From: Epiperipatus broadwayi
Lineage: Eukaryota; Onychophora; Udeonychophora; Euonychophora; Peripatidae
Length of the DNA: 64,000 nucleotides
Assembly (NCBI GenBank): GCA_028023455.1
Contig: JAQFVV010000001.1
Span: 27,212,426 to 27,276,425, forward strand
Direction: 5' to 3'
The notes beneath the pieces were generated by a model. The model ran no database searches. It was not told where the DNA came from and saw only the letters and a program-made list of their open reading frames with translations. Made by a program: the position numbers and the translations under genes. Within the stretch, counting starts at the first letter, position 1. Every line of letters starts with the position of its first letter. Positions 12,250 to 23,306 of the stretch are shown here, piece after piece.

Positions 12250-13950
12250 AAAATAAACATACTGATGAAGACTTCATAAAAGTTTTTCAAGCCATAAGAA
12301 AATCATATTCTAGATTGCGTGAAAAAATAAAAGAATCTCAAAAGAAAAAAACTTATTATATTGCACCAACACCTATCAGCTTCAGTAGGTAAAAACCTTA
12401 GTTCTAAACATCCAACAGATGTTAAATTTCTAGTCTCAAAAAAGGAGTAAACTTTAGATATAGTGACAGCAACTGAAAAAGTCATTCTACAATTGTCTTT
12501 AAAAGAAGCAGCAGAATTATGCTGGAGAATAAAAAAAAACACTTAAGCTACCCAAAACCCAAATCAAATATTTTCTCTCATGAGAAAAAAGTTAGTAACT
12601 TCTCAAATTAGATAAATCCATAATCATTCTCCCTTCTGACATAGGCAATGTGTGTAATGAATATTTTTATTATGATAACAAAATAAAAGAGATTCTCATT
12701 GAAGGCCAATATAAAAAAGTGGCAAAAAATTCTATATCAGCCACAGAAACAAAGTTATAAGCAAAATATAGAAAGCAACACAGCTATTTCACTTATTAAG
12801 AAAAAAGTAAGTTAATATCATATTTCAAAAATTCTCTATCTTTAAAGTTTATCTAAAATCCATAAGGATCATATTTCATTAAGATCTACTGTTAGTTCTA
12901 GAAATTCACTTTGACAAATTGTGTCAAGATTCTTAATCCTTTGGCAAGTCCTTTGTCAGGGATTCTAAGCACTTAGTGACATTAATCAATAACATGAATA
13001 TTAAAAAAAATCAGGCATATTGTTAAGTTTCAATATGGAAAGTTTATTCACAAGTATATCTTGCAATGAAGCATTCTTTATTGTAAAGAAAAAATTAAAT
13101 GACAATAGCTTAAAACCAGAACAATTCCTCTTTAATAATGTTATTGTTAACATTTTGCATAACAACAACATACTCTCAGTAAAACTCATAAGCTTTTTAA
13201 CATAAGTGATGGCTATAGGTTCACCATTAGCACCCCATCTTGAAACTACAGATATAAGTATTACTCCTTATCCATGTAAATAATGTCTGGCTTCACTATA
13301 TTGATGATACATTTGTCAAATTACCACATGGTGTTATAATCTAAACATATATCAATAACAATCAATAACATATCTCCTTCAATTAATTTTATAAATGAAT
13401 CAAAAAAAACAAAAATTGATATTTTTAGATGTTTTTGTGACAAGATTTTCTTAATAACAAAGTCAAAAATACAGAATACAGAACACCCACACGAACAGAA
13501 AAATACCATACCTATCCAATCATGGTAGAATCATAAACATGGAATTATATGTCATTACAGAAAGAGCAAAAATGTTTTGTTCAGAAACCAATGATTTGGC
13601 AAAAGAAAAAGATCTATAAAGAATAAACTCTTGTGAAGAATGGTATCCATCAACTGTCATTAAAAAAATCTTAAATAGACAAAAAAATTCAAAAAAATAT
13701 TATAGATACCATATTGTATCTATATATATCAAGTAAAATTTGTAATCAATATATCAGAACAACTTTTCAACGTTATAGCCCTCTACAAGGAATCCCAACC
13801 CTACAAAGCCTAAACTTGAAATGCTGAAAAACAAAAACTGCATCTACAAAATACTATGATCATTCTGAAGGATGTACATTGATGAAATCAGTATCTCCAT
13901 TGTAAAGTGATTAAAAAAACACAAATTGATAATGAAAAATGAAGAAACAA
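12250..13950 (+). mobile_element. Penelope-like retroelement relic, copy C
   Basis: The most complete PLE relic here. In order: KHPTDVKFLVSKKE at about 12407-12450; IIILPSDIGNVCNEYF at about 12622-12670 (the family's IVILPADKG block); an eroded PKIHK block near 12850; FNMESLFTSISCNEAF at 13029-13076 (the SLFTxIP block); MAIGSPLAPHL at 13209-13241; LHYIDDTFVKLPHG at 13292-13333 with catalytic YIDD intact; LIFLDVFVTRF near 13405-13440; a YRxPTRTEKY block near 13470; and KMFCSETNDLAKEKD near 13570. These are the conserved blocks of Penelope-like RTs in the right order. Several frameshifts and stops separate them, so it is dead. No GIY-YIG nuclease domain could be read downstream; it is lost, absent or too decayed. 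Confidence 0.85.
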
Positions 13951-14154
13951 GTCTATCTAAGGTTGCAGACTCTGTATATAGCAATTGGACAGACAAAAAA
14001 ATTTAAAGAAGCTGCTCACATAACAATAGTAAACAAACCCATAACTCACATAGTATGATAATTTATGACACTTGGGAATCACTAACTTTGCTCTCAAGGA
14101 AAAAGTGAAAAAATTAAGTTGACCTTAATAGATAAATATACTAAATTTTTACTA

Positions 14155-14440
14155 TTACTTTTGATGTAGTATCTTAATTGATAAGAGCATTGTCTCAAAT
14201 TCAATAATCATAAATCTAAAGATTTCAGATTCAATTTCCTTGCTAGTAATGTCACTAGTTAGGTCAGCAACACCTGAAGATGAGAGAAAAATATTACTCA
14301 AAACATTGAGATATATATTAATCAATGAGCTATTGATCAAAAATGAATATAATTGAAAGTTTAAATAAAGTTTGAATTTTTCAAAAACATTTAATAATTA
14401 ATATTAGATGATGATATTAGTTCGATATAAAATTACAATT
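14155..14440 (+). mobile_element. SINE-like repeat, family S copy 2
   Basis: tRNA-like head: A-box region TTAATTGATAAGAGCATTG, then a B-box region CAGATTCAATTTCC. Next comes GTCACTAGTTAGGTCAGCAA, then CTGAAGATGAG ... CTCAAAAC, which could pair as a short GAG/CTC stem, and an AGTTTAAATAAAGTTT tail. It is homologous to copies at 10530-10815 and 34945-35230. It lies about 200 bp downstream of Penelope-like copy C, but a direct link between them is not shown. Confidence 0.65.
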
Positions 14441-16315
14441 AGAATGTTTAGATTGTGTTCTTTGTAGCCATGTGTTCCACTGTAATTTTGTGCTTTATAA
14501 TTACAATTCTTTATAATGACCATCACTTATTTCTAACTACAACTGGTTTTATTATAATTTAGTCTCTTTTTTAATAATCATCACTCTTGAGAATGACCTT
14601 TTTTAAAAATTATATATACATAAACCTTTATTAATACAATAACTATTTACAATTTATACAAGTAATTAAACAGATGATAAATATATTACAGTTTTGTATA
14701 CCAAAACCCAAAGAATTTGATATATTCCACTATTAAGACCAAAAAGACTGCAGGCAATTAACTAGTTCTCTTCAACTCAGGATATTGACTTGTAACACTG
14801 CAATATAAGGAGACTCTAAGACATGCATCTCAAATGACCAGAATGACTATTTTAGAACAAACATTTTAACAGTTTGCATACAGAGGCTTTAGCTAAAGCA
14901 GCCTAAATAATATAATTTATTTCAAACACAGTATATTCAAACCTTGCTTTTCACAGGTTTATAAAATTGACATATGTCATTTTTAGCATTGAATATCTTC
15001 TTAAGGATCTATCTGTGTAAAAAAAAAATGTTACATTGCTACATATTTTTGGGTATATGATAAAAACATAATGTTAAAGTGGTCCCATTAATTAATCTAG
15101 ATATGTATATACATTCATGCAGAGAATAAAAAAAATGTTCTAATAATTGTTTCTGTATAATTAAATGAATACAATAATAAGTCATATTCCTATTGTTCTA
15201 ATGTTTTGAGTTTACATCTTTATACATGGAAGCAGTATATAACAGAAAAAAAGCTATTTTAATCTCTCTTCCTTTTCATAAAATTTAATAACTTAACTTT
15301 GAATAAACTAATTAATCTTAGGTCATTCACTTTTTTCATCATTTTAATTTTATTTTAAATTAAATTTTAAATAATATATTCTGTATAAAAACGTTCCTCC
15401 AAAATTCAATTCTATTTGAAATAAAATGATTTCAAAAATAATCATTAATACTTTATTATAATAAAAAATGGTTTAAATGAATTATTTTGCACCGAAAGTT
15501 TTTTTAATATTAAGTTCAAACTTATAGGTAATCAAAATGCTATTTTAATTATTTTCCAAAAATCTAAAATATTTTCATAATTTTTATAACAACCTTTATA
15601 AAAAATTTATTTAATTCATCTTTAAATATGAATGTTGTAATAAACAGATCAAAATGAGACAGATTTAAGCAAGAGCTATCTGTATATATTTTTGTTAATA
15701 TTTTATTATTTAAAAAAAATCAGGCAAAAGAAGTGTTAATGGGATATGGTATAATCAATATATGAAGAATGATTATACATATAATAACATTTGATAATTA
15801 AAAAGAATATAAAATTGAAAATATTAACCATTTATTTTAATTGGGTACTTTTTTATTCATAGAGAGTAAAAAGTTAGATAATGATGATCCTACTAAGTAT
15901 GATATTTTCCATATCAATAGTGAATGCAGAATCATATTCTAATTGTAATTTTTGTTCTTACAACCAGTTCCCTAATTCTCATTGACTAACATTTTCTAAT
16001 TATAGCTAGAACCCCACTTTAATGATCAATAATGAGTAGCTTGCTATGTTTGCTACAAGCTAGATACTTGAAAAAAATCATAAACCTATGTACAATTTAA
16101 TAAAACATTGAAAGTTCTGGAACTAAACACAGATTATACATGTGGTACAACATAAAGTCCTTCAATTAATAGAAGAAAGAAATAGTTTTTAAAAACAAAA
16201 TAAATGTATTAATAACTTTAATATATTATTCATTTATAACTTTTCAACTATATGAAGATGTTTATTTAGTTTTGAAACTTATCTTAAAAGAAATCAAAAA
16301 GAAAAGAAAAAATGT
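14441..16315. other. AT-rich sequence, nothing recognised
   Basis: No readable motif on either strand. Confidence 0.4.
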
Positions 16316-16319
16316 ATAT

Positions 16320-17450
16320 CAAATTATACTATGCCAAAGTTAAACACTTCAGTGAAAAATAAAAGGACAATGTCTAATTGCAGATTTTCAATGTATTCCA
16401 TTCTCTGCCATAACTTCCAATGCAAACAATTGACATTGCATGTCATTAAAATCTCTTTAAGTTAATGTTTATAATAGATAGTCTCTACCTCTCCCATGAA
16501 ATGCATACTCAAATTCCCATAAAATGCATTTTAAGGAACTCTTGTACTGTTCATTCATTTTACATATTCAGTCAAACAAAGATGTGATTTTACAATAGTG
16601 GAATCTATAGTATCATAACTAGCATATTGAAGAACATATTGATTGCTTTTATGATTTCACAATTGTATTTTTAACATTTTATAAAGCATCCTTAAATGAA
16701 AGTTTTATAATATTTTTATATTGTACTGATAGAGTATCCAAGTCTCATTTTCATACAATAAATTAAGTAAAATAAACAGTTATGTATAAATCTAAATTAT
16801 TTGCAGTAGTTATTTCCCTGTGATAAAATACAGCACCACACAGGAATATCTGTTATATCTCATCATCTAAAATCCACTTTTCTACTTAGAAAACTACCAA
16901 GGTATTTCAACTGATTTAAATTCTCAATGTGATAGCAATCCAAGTTAAAAGTTGTTGAAAAATTTATCTTCCATCATTGGATGAAAAAAAAAACTTGAGT
17001 TTTCAGAACATTGACTGATAAACTCAAGTCTTTATATGCTATATTCAAAACATTAAATATATTCTGCTGATTGTCTTATGAACTGGTAAAAATACCACAA
17101 TCATCAGTAAATTGTTAATCCAGAATCCAAGAGTAAGAAGTTTTTGTTTTCATTTTTAATTGATTCAAATTAAACATTTTCACTTCACTTAACACCAATT
17201 TTCATTTCAGTTATCTTAGATTTTCCACCTATAGTGATAACATTGTCTCTCATTGATAACACTTTCTTTCATTCCATCATATAGAAACTATGTAATATAA
17301 ATAAATTTTGGTGGACAACAAATTAATTTCAAATCTTGACATTAAGTGAATCAAAAGCAAAAATAAAATCAATAAAAGCAATGTGTAAATCATTCCTTTG
17401 TTCCTGGACACTTTTCTTATCAAATTACATTTCTTTAAATCAATAATATA
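16320..17450 (-). mobile_element. Non-LTR (LINE) reverse transcriptase relic
   Basis: Minus strand, from high to low coordinates: CQEQRNDLHIAFIDFIFAFD at about 17410-17350 (the REQRxDLxxAFIDFxKAFD block), then FTDDCGIFTSS near 17120-17080 with a DD pair, LSLSVNVLKTQV near 17025-16985, KYLGSFLSRKVDF near 16910-16870 (the YLGS block), LLYENETWILYQYNIKIL near 16765-16710, SYDTIDSTIVKSHLCLTEYV near 16625-16570, and a YGNL...MGEVET block near 16510. This series matches the RT C-terminal half of the widespread transposon-derived F52C9.6-like family. Frames are broken repeatedly. The 5' half and endonuclease are missing. Confidence 0.8.
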
Positions 17451-17459
17451 CATTTGCTA

Positions 17460-19195
17460 CAAATGTTTTATTAAACAAACAAACCCCCCCCCTCCCAAAA
17501 AAGCAGTTCAATTAAAAAAAATAAAAAAAATATGAATGCAATTAAATCTATAATTATAATCTATTGCTTAAAAATTATTTAGAAAGAAACCAATTAAAAT
17601 AATACAAGTCTTATATTCAACATTTGAATAAAATCTAGATAATAACTTGAAATTTAGAAAGTAAATAGACGCTTGAAAAAATAAATGGAATTTAATGTTA
17701 TCAACTGAAGATTGATCTCTGCAAGAATACCCAGATAATATTTTTCTGAAATATTTTATTATTTGTTTGCCTTTTTTTAATTGAACAATATATATATATA
17801 ATCCACATAAGATTGGATATAATTTTTCAATTCTTCTAATGAATTACCTATTTATAATACATTTAAAATAGCTTTAATTAATCAGTTGGGATTCAAATAA
17901 AAATTCATTTCAGATTTGGTTAAACATATGCCCCTTTCTCTGGTACTAGAATTCAAAGCATTTTTTTCTATTGAACATGTTCATTATCCAATTTTCACAG
18001 CCATTAAAGGTAATAATCTATTTTTTATTTATAAAAATGGGAGCTTATTTAATTTAAAACAAATATAATTTTACAATTGAATAATTACAGATCAAAATAT
18101 ATTAGTATTTTATCAGCATTACAACAAATTTCTATTTCAATCAACGCATTTAAATTTAATAGCTAAGAAATTAATATATAAAAAAAGCAAGATATTAGGA
18201 TTTTCTCTTTAAAAAAATTGATAACTGAACTTTTTCTGTGTTATAATTACAAAAGAACTACAACGAACACAATCCATTGTGATTATCCCAAAGTTTTAGT
18301 GACTTTTGTTAAGCATGTATGCATAAAATACTGTGATTTTCACTGATATGACAAGGTTCATAATTTCTATCAAGTCCTTATTACATATCAACTATAAGAC
18401 ATAAGTTGAAAGTAAACAAAGGTATATGTGAGTGACTTTTAAAATTAATAGACAGAATAAGAAGTGTGCAGGGTAATTCCAGAAATATTTTTTGATGATG
18501 TGGTTTTCAAGTGTATATAAATAAATTCAAGGTTTAATAAAAGAAAATACATAGTAGTGAACAAGGGATTTTGCAAAGTAGAAGAAAAAATGTTTAAATT
18601 CCATAATCTACTTTTGGAATTATAAAATTTAAAGTAAAATAAATAAAGTTAAAAAAATTAAAGCAAATACAAAAATGCTACAACATTCCATTTAATAGGC
18701 AAAAGTATTTGAGATTATTAAAAAAAGTGTAAACCATAAGTTAGTTAGGCAAATATGAACATAGATTTAAGAGAAAATTATCACATAGCACTTTAAGTAA
18801 TTATACAGTCTTAATTTGTCTTTTTCAAATGTCATATTTATTCATTCTAATCATCTTTTCTCTCAAATTATTTTGTTAACAAGTTTAATATTCATAGTTT
18901 TAAAATATATCTTTTTATCAATCTATATGTAACAATCAACAGTTGTGCTGCAGATGTGATTAACAAGTAGAGGTCAAAATTGACTGCATGCATTTCATCA
19001 TACTCCTCCCAAATAAGATAGTAATAATTATTATTAGATTATAAGACCTTATAGAACAATATCTCAATGAATATATATGATAATAAATGGTGTGCTATAG
19101 AATATTGTAACCAAGCAGATTTCAAATTATTATAAGCATCTCAAAAACTATTATGTCACAATTATCTACCAATAAATAAATTCTAGACTATACTC
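17460..19195. other. AT-rich sequence, nothing recognised
   Basis: Includes an AAAC/poly-C/poly-A patch near 17478-17530. No gene signal was seen. Confidence 0.4.
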
Positions 19196-19199
19196 TTTA

Positions 19200-20625
19200 C
19201 TGTGTTTATACTCTACCCCCCCTTCCCCCCCCCCCCCCCCCCTTAACCCCAAAGGGTGGGGAAAAAAAATGATACAGCGTAAAGATTTATTTATTTTTCT
19301 TATATCAATAGTTGTTCATTATCAACACAAGAGGGGCAGATACGATGATTTGATTCATAATTTAATTTCTTGCACACCCAAAGTCGTACCAAAGCCCCCC
19401 CCGGCGGTGGTGCCTTCAAGACTATTTTCGGCAAAACACAATATTAACCAAGAAAAAAAATCATTGGTTATTATTATACGAAGTGGTTGAGGCATTATTA
19501 GAATAAACAACTAGACGCTTATAATACACCCCCTTTATCATACAATCCAATAGAATTATTTATACTAGCTCTATTGACATTTACTTATATTTATTAATAA
19601 TAGGCCCCCCCAACTTGTTAACTACTAATAAGTAAACATCATGACTCACGGCACGGTTATGAATGAAATTAAAAAAAGATAAAAATAAAAATATAAGAAA
19701 GACAAATTTAAAAATAAAATAATTAATTGCATGAATAAATGCTAACACTAATAATAACTTCAAAAAAATTATATTTAATTATAGAAAATGATTGGGGAGA
19801 TGCTCGACTAGTTTAGATAAAAAAATTTTTTGATTATAAAAAAATGAAACATTGATTAATAGCTTTATTTGCACGCACATAGCGCACTCGCACTCAGAAA
19901 AGAACATATTATGATAATAAACATGGCTGATAAAATATATTTCCTCTTTTACATTTTGAAAGGGGGTGTATAATTTACTGCGAAAGAAAATAATTAGGAT
20001 CAAAGTTCTAATAAATTCCTAAGTGTGAGATAAAATAATAAGGTTTAATATATGAGAGATTACGGATCATTTTATATTTGTTTTAGAAATTAATTAATTA
20101 TGAGATTGCCATTTAAGTTTACAGAAAGAGTAAATGGAAGCATTATAAAAAATGTTTACCTAGGATTGCTTAGCTTCTGCTGTTCTAATTTGGTGACGGT
20201 TCGAACCTGATAGATGATGTTTCCATAATACATGGTTATTCATTTTTGTAAGTCAATGTTAAAAAAAACTCAGGGGGTATTGTTGTTGATCATTCATAGC
20301 TGTGGAGTGTTCTGGGCGCGCGTCAATCACTAAGGCCCAAATTAATTCACAATGATCATATTGATAAACCGGATACAAAAAAAAAAAGAAATCTATTACG
20401 GGACATCATAAGCAAAACAAAACAAAGAATGTAAAAAGACTTTTTCTTTAGATTTAGATTCATATTTATATGGGTTGGTTATTATCTGAGGATCGAATCT
20501 CCACCCAGAGTTCAATATTCTTTGAGTTGTCATTGGGGTCCGTGTCCTACGTAATGTCCACTCAATCCATATGCTTGAGGCAATCTTAGGTTTATGCAAT
20601 CTCATATTACAATCTCAGTTAGACA
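19200..20625. other. Region of unusual composition with poly-C tracts
   Basis: Contains C tracts at about 19214-19242 (interrupted) and shorter C7-C9 runs near 19396 and 19605. There are scattered GC-richer patches, such as GCCCCCCCCCGGCGG near 19395 and GGGCGCGCGTCAATC near 20314. The minus strand of 20396-20605 is open and more complex than its surroundings; it includes a B-box-like GAGATTCGATCCTC near 20485-20500. That suggests a decayed tRNA-derived repeat, but I could not identify the family. No real gene is evident. Confidence 0.35.
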
Positions 20626-22650
20626 AATTCATACTTATTCATACCTTTTATGCATACATGTGTGCGTGTTTTAAGAGAACAATTTAACTTACATTAGTTT
20701 AAAAGTCGAGCATTTAATCTGTCTCCAAATCACTTCTATAAGCTTTTAACTTTCACTACAGTTATAATCTAAAATAAAACCCCTTTTAATTACCCCCGTG
20801 GCATATACAAGGAGAAATCACTTATTGAGATTTAAAATGGCATATTAGTAGTATTTTATATTTTACTTTTTCTTTCTTTTTAGAGAATATTATTATAATA
20901 GATTATATGAAAGCCTTAACTATTTAATCAGAAATATTAACATTTTATTTTACAGTGTATTTTATAACGCATTGAAAGAAAACTACATTTATTTTTTATC
21001 ATAAGTTGAAAGTGAAAGAAGAGAAAAAAATATAGAGTGTTTACATTGCTCGTGTGTGTGCGTATATACCTGTACCGACTTTGTCTCGGTACAATATATA
21101 TATATCATGAACAGCTTTCATTTCTATACTCTTATTGATAGTATCTTATTTATATGTGTATCATAAAAGTGACTGGTTGTCTTTATAGCTTTAATTTACT
21201 TATAATCAAGTTATCATATCTTCTGTATTTTATCCTTTTGTATTATAAATGTGATTTATGTAATTTTGGAGCTTTAATTTATTTACAATGAAACACCAAT
21301 ATTTTCTGTATTTAATCCTTCAACACTGTATTTACAGAAGGTTCAAAAATTTTGTCCATCTTACTGTACATCCTTATGGAACAATAATTCTCTCACAACA
21401 AGGAAAGTAGAATATTTAATTAAGTAATCTCAGATTCATTAATTTGCTTCTCTAATTGTACTTTTTAATTTTGTGAGCCATTGAATTTAATGGTGTATCT
21501 TAGGTAAGTGTATATAAAACAAATGTAACAAACATATCACCAACAATATATTAATCAGATAAATAATAGTTTTTTTATTGAGCCTTAATCTACAACAATT
21601 TTTTTATAATCGTAATGTCTCTCAATTGCCTTTTAAATAAATATATTACATTAGAGATTGTTATATTATTATTAGTTATATACAGACTTTAAACTTGATT
21701 AAACACCAATTCATATCAGCAGCTTTTATATTATAACCTTTTACCAATCAATACGCGTGAGGAATATTAAATATTAATAAATTTGACCGTTCATATTAGA
21801 ATATTAATAAGATTCAAATTAAATTTATGAGGATAAAACTTTGCACAGTATAAGTATTTAGCTTCTACAAATTTATAATAAATAAGTAAACAATGAAAAA
21901 AAAAAATTCGATCGTAGGCTTTTTTATTATTTATAATTCATTTCAATTGTTCCTATAGCCTTATTTAAAATAACAGACTAAAGATGATGTTCTAAAAATA
22001 ATCGAGGATGACTCATAAATAATAAAAAAAACATACAATTAATTTTTTTTGTGTGTGTCATGAATTATTTTCATTCTTTAGATTATAATATGTTCACGAA
22101 AGAAGAGAAAGATATAAAATATTCATGCATGTATGTATAAAGTTATATAAATATTTTTGCAACATGCATTCAAGCTATATAGAGAGAGTATGTCTATATG
22201 TTTTCAGTGATATAATTTAAATATTGAGTAATATTCTTTCAATTTTATACGAGATATAATTGGACAAATTATCAAATTTCATATTTTAGAAAATTTAAAT
22301 CATCTCACATATTTCCTTCTTTGTTACATCGTCTCTTTTTAATAAATTAAGCAATCTATATGATAAAGTATAGAGGCTTTTACATATATTTATTCAAAAT
22401 AGGTATTATGATTCTATAAAATATGTGTATAAATTTATATATTATAATGAAGATTTTCGCAGTTATATGACGAAAATAAAATCTAATATTCTTTAATTCA
22501 TACACAATCATAATAATCTCGTTATTACTTGGGACAAAACAGTTCTTACAGCTTTTAGCATTGACAAGAATGCGATTTCACTGAAACATTGGCAATCTAT
22601 TCAAAAACATTAATATACAATATGACTAAAAAAAAGATTATATATGTCAT
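20626..22650. other. AT-rich sequence, nothing recognised apart from one hairpin
   Basis: Only the perfect hairpin at 21071-21093 stands out. Confidence 0.4.
21071..21093. repeat. Perfect 8-bp hairpin
   Basis: TGTACCGA, a 7-base loop, then TCGGTACA. It is flanked by TG/TA microsatellite sequence. No RNA family was recognised. Confidence 0.5.
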
Positions 22651-22654
22651 TATC

Positions 22655-22766
22655 CTATCAAGTTTAATCCAGTTGCTTTGATACTAATTTCTCTTCACAA
22701 CATAACACAATAAACTTCTTCACCTCATTAATTCATTTCACATATGATTTTTCTCTCTAGCTGCAA
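22655..22766 (-). mobile_element. C-terminal remnant of RTE-like LINE (RTE-A, distal piece)
   Basis: On the minus strand this piece aligns with the C-terminal coding segment of RTE-B (31195-31260): CATATGTGAAATGAATTAAT matches CATGTGAGATGGATGGATG, and the following ATTG...GTGAAGAGAAATTA block matches too. In RTE-B that segment directly follows the WIKRPTVRP stretch. In RTE-A the preceding stretch lies at 27520-27560, on the far side of the Ty3 element. The Ty3 element therefore appears to have inserted into RTE-A and split it. Confidence 0.6.
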
Positions 22767-23306
22767 TGTCTGACTAAACAGTTTATATATATATTGGAAA
22801 GTAATGTAAATAAAATCTTTATTTTTATGTATATAATAATCAGACAGGAAGTAAGTAAAAAAAAATTACAAATAGAATTACATTGTAGAAAATTAGTAAT
22901 GCAAATATGGCACTTATACAAAAATATACTAATAAGTAAATTACGAAATTGAGACTAATTAAAAAAATCATACAAATTATGTAAATTAAAAATAATTATG
23001 CAGAGCAAATAAAACTACAGAATTTGCAGTGTGTGCATGCGCACTACTGTTTAATGCACACTGAGGAGAAGCCATACAGAAAGATATCATAGATTAAAGA
23101 ATGCAAAAAGATGTATAATTACTTTTGAATTTGAACAATCAGCAAGCAAGCTAGTTATTATACTAAAGATATATATATATTAGTTATACGTATATAAAGT
23201 AAAAAAAAATCTTGTTAAATTATTTTTGGTATTATGTGTTTATTTCAAATAACATTTTAGATGATATACAGCTTGAAAATATCAATATTGCCCCTGTATA
23301 TTCTAG
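22767..23306 (+). mobile_element. 5' LTR of Ty3/gypsy element I
   Basis: Starts TGTCTGACTA. It aligns over its full length with 26991-27516: shared blocks include CAGACAGGAAGTAA/CAGAATAGGAAATAA, AGCCATACAGAAAGATAT, CAAGCTAGTTATTATACT and TAACATTTTAGATG. Divergence between the two LTRs is high with several indels, so the insertion is old. The exact 3' boundary is uncertain by about 10 bp. Confidence 0.85.

Noticed and set aside
19269-19490. 73-codon plus-strand frame after a poly-C tract
   Set aside because: Runs through a C8 tract and has no family resemblance; likely chance.
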